Made by a program: the position numbers and the translations under genes. Positions 6,451 through 6,944 of a stretch of DNA of 6,944 bases are shown here, one piece after another. Origin of the DNA: Roseovarius sp. (GTDB lineage Bacteria > Pseudomonadota > Alphaproteobacteria > Rhodobacterales > Rhodobacteraceae); contig JALQUE010000320.1 in assembly GCA_023260815.1 (NCBI GenBank), positions 1 to 6,944 on the forward strand. The letters are read 5' to 3'. How positions within the stretch are numbered: position 1 is the first letter of the stretch; every line of letters starts with the position of its first letter. Under the pieces are notes generated by a model that saw nothing but the letters and a program-made list of their open reading frames with translations, did no database searches and was not told the origin of the DNA.

Positions 6451-6460
6451 CGATGTCGTG

Positions 6461-6500
6461 AAAATCGCCGCAGGCGGCTTGGCCCGGCCCGCTATGGGCC
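6461..6500 (-). terminator. Possible weak terminator after the acetyltransferase gene
   Basis: On the minus strand, 20 bases after the stop, GGCCC-ATAGC-GGGCC (6500-6486) forms a 5-bp stem. It is followed by a 4-bp stem GCCG-CCTG-CGGC (6478-6467) and then GATTTT (6466-6461). The stems are short and the T run is only four, so this is a candidate only. It would separate the acetyltransferase transcript from mraZ. Confidence 0.35.
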
Positions 6501-6519
6501 CGCTCAGGTCACGCTTCGG

Positions 6520-6944
6520 TCACGCCGCAGCGTCAGGTTCCAGCGTCTTGTACATCACCAACGCGTCCACACGCCCGGCCTTGGGATGCTCAAAAGCCCC
6601 CGGCAAGCGGCCCACCGTCCGAAAGCCAAGGCTGTCCCACAAACCGATCGCCGTGGTATTGGTGGCCACGACCAGATTGAACTGCATGGCGCTATAGCCC
6701 AGTTTGCGGGCCTCGGATTGCGAATGCAGGCACATCGCCCGCGCGACGCCGCGCCCACGCGCCGCCTGCGCGGTCATATAGCCGCAATTACACACATGCG
6801 CGCCACCGCCGGCCTGGTTCGATTTGATATAGTAGGTTCCGACGATCTCGCCGTCGCGTTCGGCCACATAGCAGCCGCGCGGCTGGCGGATCCACAGATC
6901 GAGGGCCCGCTCCCGGGTCAGTCCGGGATCGATGGCATAGGTCT
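6520..6944 (-). CDS. GNAT family N-acetyltransferase, C-terminal 140 residues (start lies beyond the window)
   Basis: The reading frame continues without a stop from the window edge at 6944 to a TGA at 6520. The visible protein has a GNAT fold signature: beta strands around YVAERDGEIVGTYYI (visible residues 25-39), the acetyl-CoA pyrophosphate-binding loop ARGRGVARAM (61-70, matching the R/Q-x-x-G-x-G/A pattern), and the motif B region NTTAIGLWDSLGF (95-107). The N-terminal codons seen are TYAIDPGLTRERAL. A GTG at 6867 could be mistaken for the start, but the homologous-looking frame continues upstream of it. GNAT enzymes acetylate amines on proteins, antibiotics or small molecules. Nothing here fixes the substrate. 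It is co-directional with mraZ but 709 bases away, so it is probably a separate transcription unit. Confidence 0.85.
   Translation of the reverse strand, partial: TYAIDPGLTRERALDLWIRQPRGCYVAERDGEIVGTYYIKSNQAGGGAHVCNCGYMTAQAARGRGVARAMCLHSQSEARKLGYSAMQFNLVVATNTTAIGLWDSLGFRTVGRLPGAFEHPKAGRVDALVMYKTLEPDAAA

Larger units (their letters stand above)
5811..6519. other. Non-coding region upstream of the dcw operon
   Basis: This 709-base gap holds no open frame that I recognise as a gene. The longest minus-strand frame (5925-6206, GTG start, 93 codons) runs through the inverted repeat and looks random. Composition changes visibly: the part nearest mraZ is GC-rich, while about 6080-6310 is AT-rich with runs such as TTTTTAAAA. 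The gap must contain the promoter of mraZ unless transcription enters from the acetyltransferase gene, but I could not find a convincing -35/-10 pair on the minus strand. It carries the repeat arrays, palindromes and hairpins listed separately. RNase P RNA, which lies upstream of mraZ in some gammaproteobacteria, was looked for by its conserved GAGGAAAGTCC element on both strands and is absent. Confidence 0.7.

Noticed and set aside
6212..6461. Overlapping short frames on both strands (6212-6433 minus, 6243-6461 plus)
   Set aside because: They are created by the repeated GGGAAATCATGGG-type units and have no supporting features.
5811..6519. RNase P RNA gene upstream of mraZ
   Set aside because: This arrangement is known in some gammaproteobacteria, but the conserved GAGGAAAGTCC element is not found on either strand.
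6507..6525. Direct repeat GGTCACGC at an 11-base step over the acetyltransferase stop codon
   Set aside because: It is short, has only two copies, and one copy is partly coding. No function can be argued.

Overview
The window is GC-rich and carries the start of a dcw (division and cell wall) cluster, all on the minus strand. The gene order is mraZ, rsmH, ftsL, ftsI, murE, murF. From family knowledge, the GC-rich codon use, the short FtsL, the MraZ sequence (it opens VRRFRGE) and the neighbouring GNAT gene suggest an alphaproteobacterium, most likely of the Rhodobacteraceae. That placement is recognition by eye, not a search.

Reading in the direction of transcription (high to low coordinates): the C-terminal 140 codons of a GNAT acetyltransferase enter at the right edge and stop at 6520. 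A 709-bp gap without a convincing gene follows (5811-6519). It is clearly more AT-rich than the rest around 6080-6310. It holds several arrays of TGGGA-like pentamers in 10-bp phase, a 15-bp perfect-arm inverted repeat that extends to about 21 bp as RNA, an AT palindrome, and a hairpin close to mraZ. mraZ (5307-5810, GTG start), rsmH (4308-5303), ftsL (3961-4308), ftsI (2180-3964), murE (656-2161) and the first 219 codons of murF (1-659) then run with gaps of 3 and 18 bases or overlaps of 1-4 bases. This is a tight, translationally coupled operon.

The genes work together as follows. MraZ is the DNA-binding regulator of the cluster, RsmH methylates 16S rRNA, FtsL and FtsI form part of the septal peptidoglycan synthesis complex, and MurE and MurF add meso-diaminopimelate and D-Ala-D-Ala to the cytoplasmic precursor. 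All coding genes look intact and ordinary. I saw no transposon, CRISPR array, tRNA, rRNA or phage gene. The part worth a second look is the non-coding region upstream of mraZ, where the repeat arrays resemble known MraZ operators but lie unusually far from the gene (about 280 to 640 bp).
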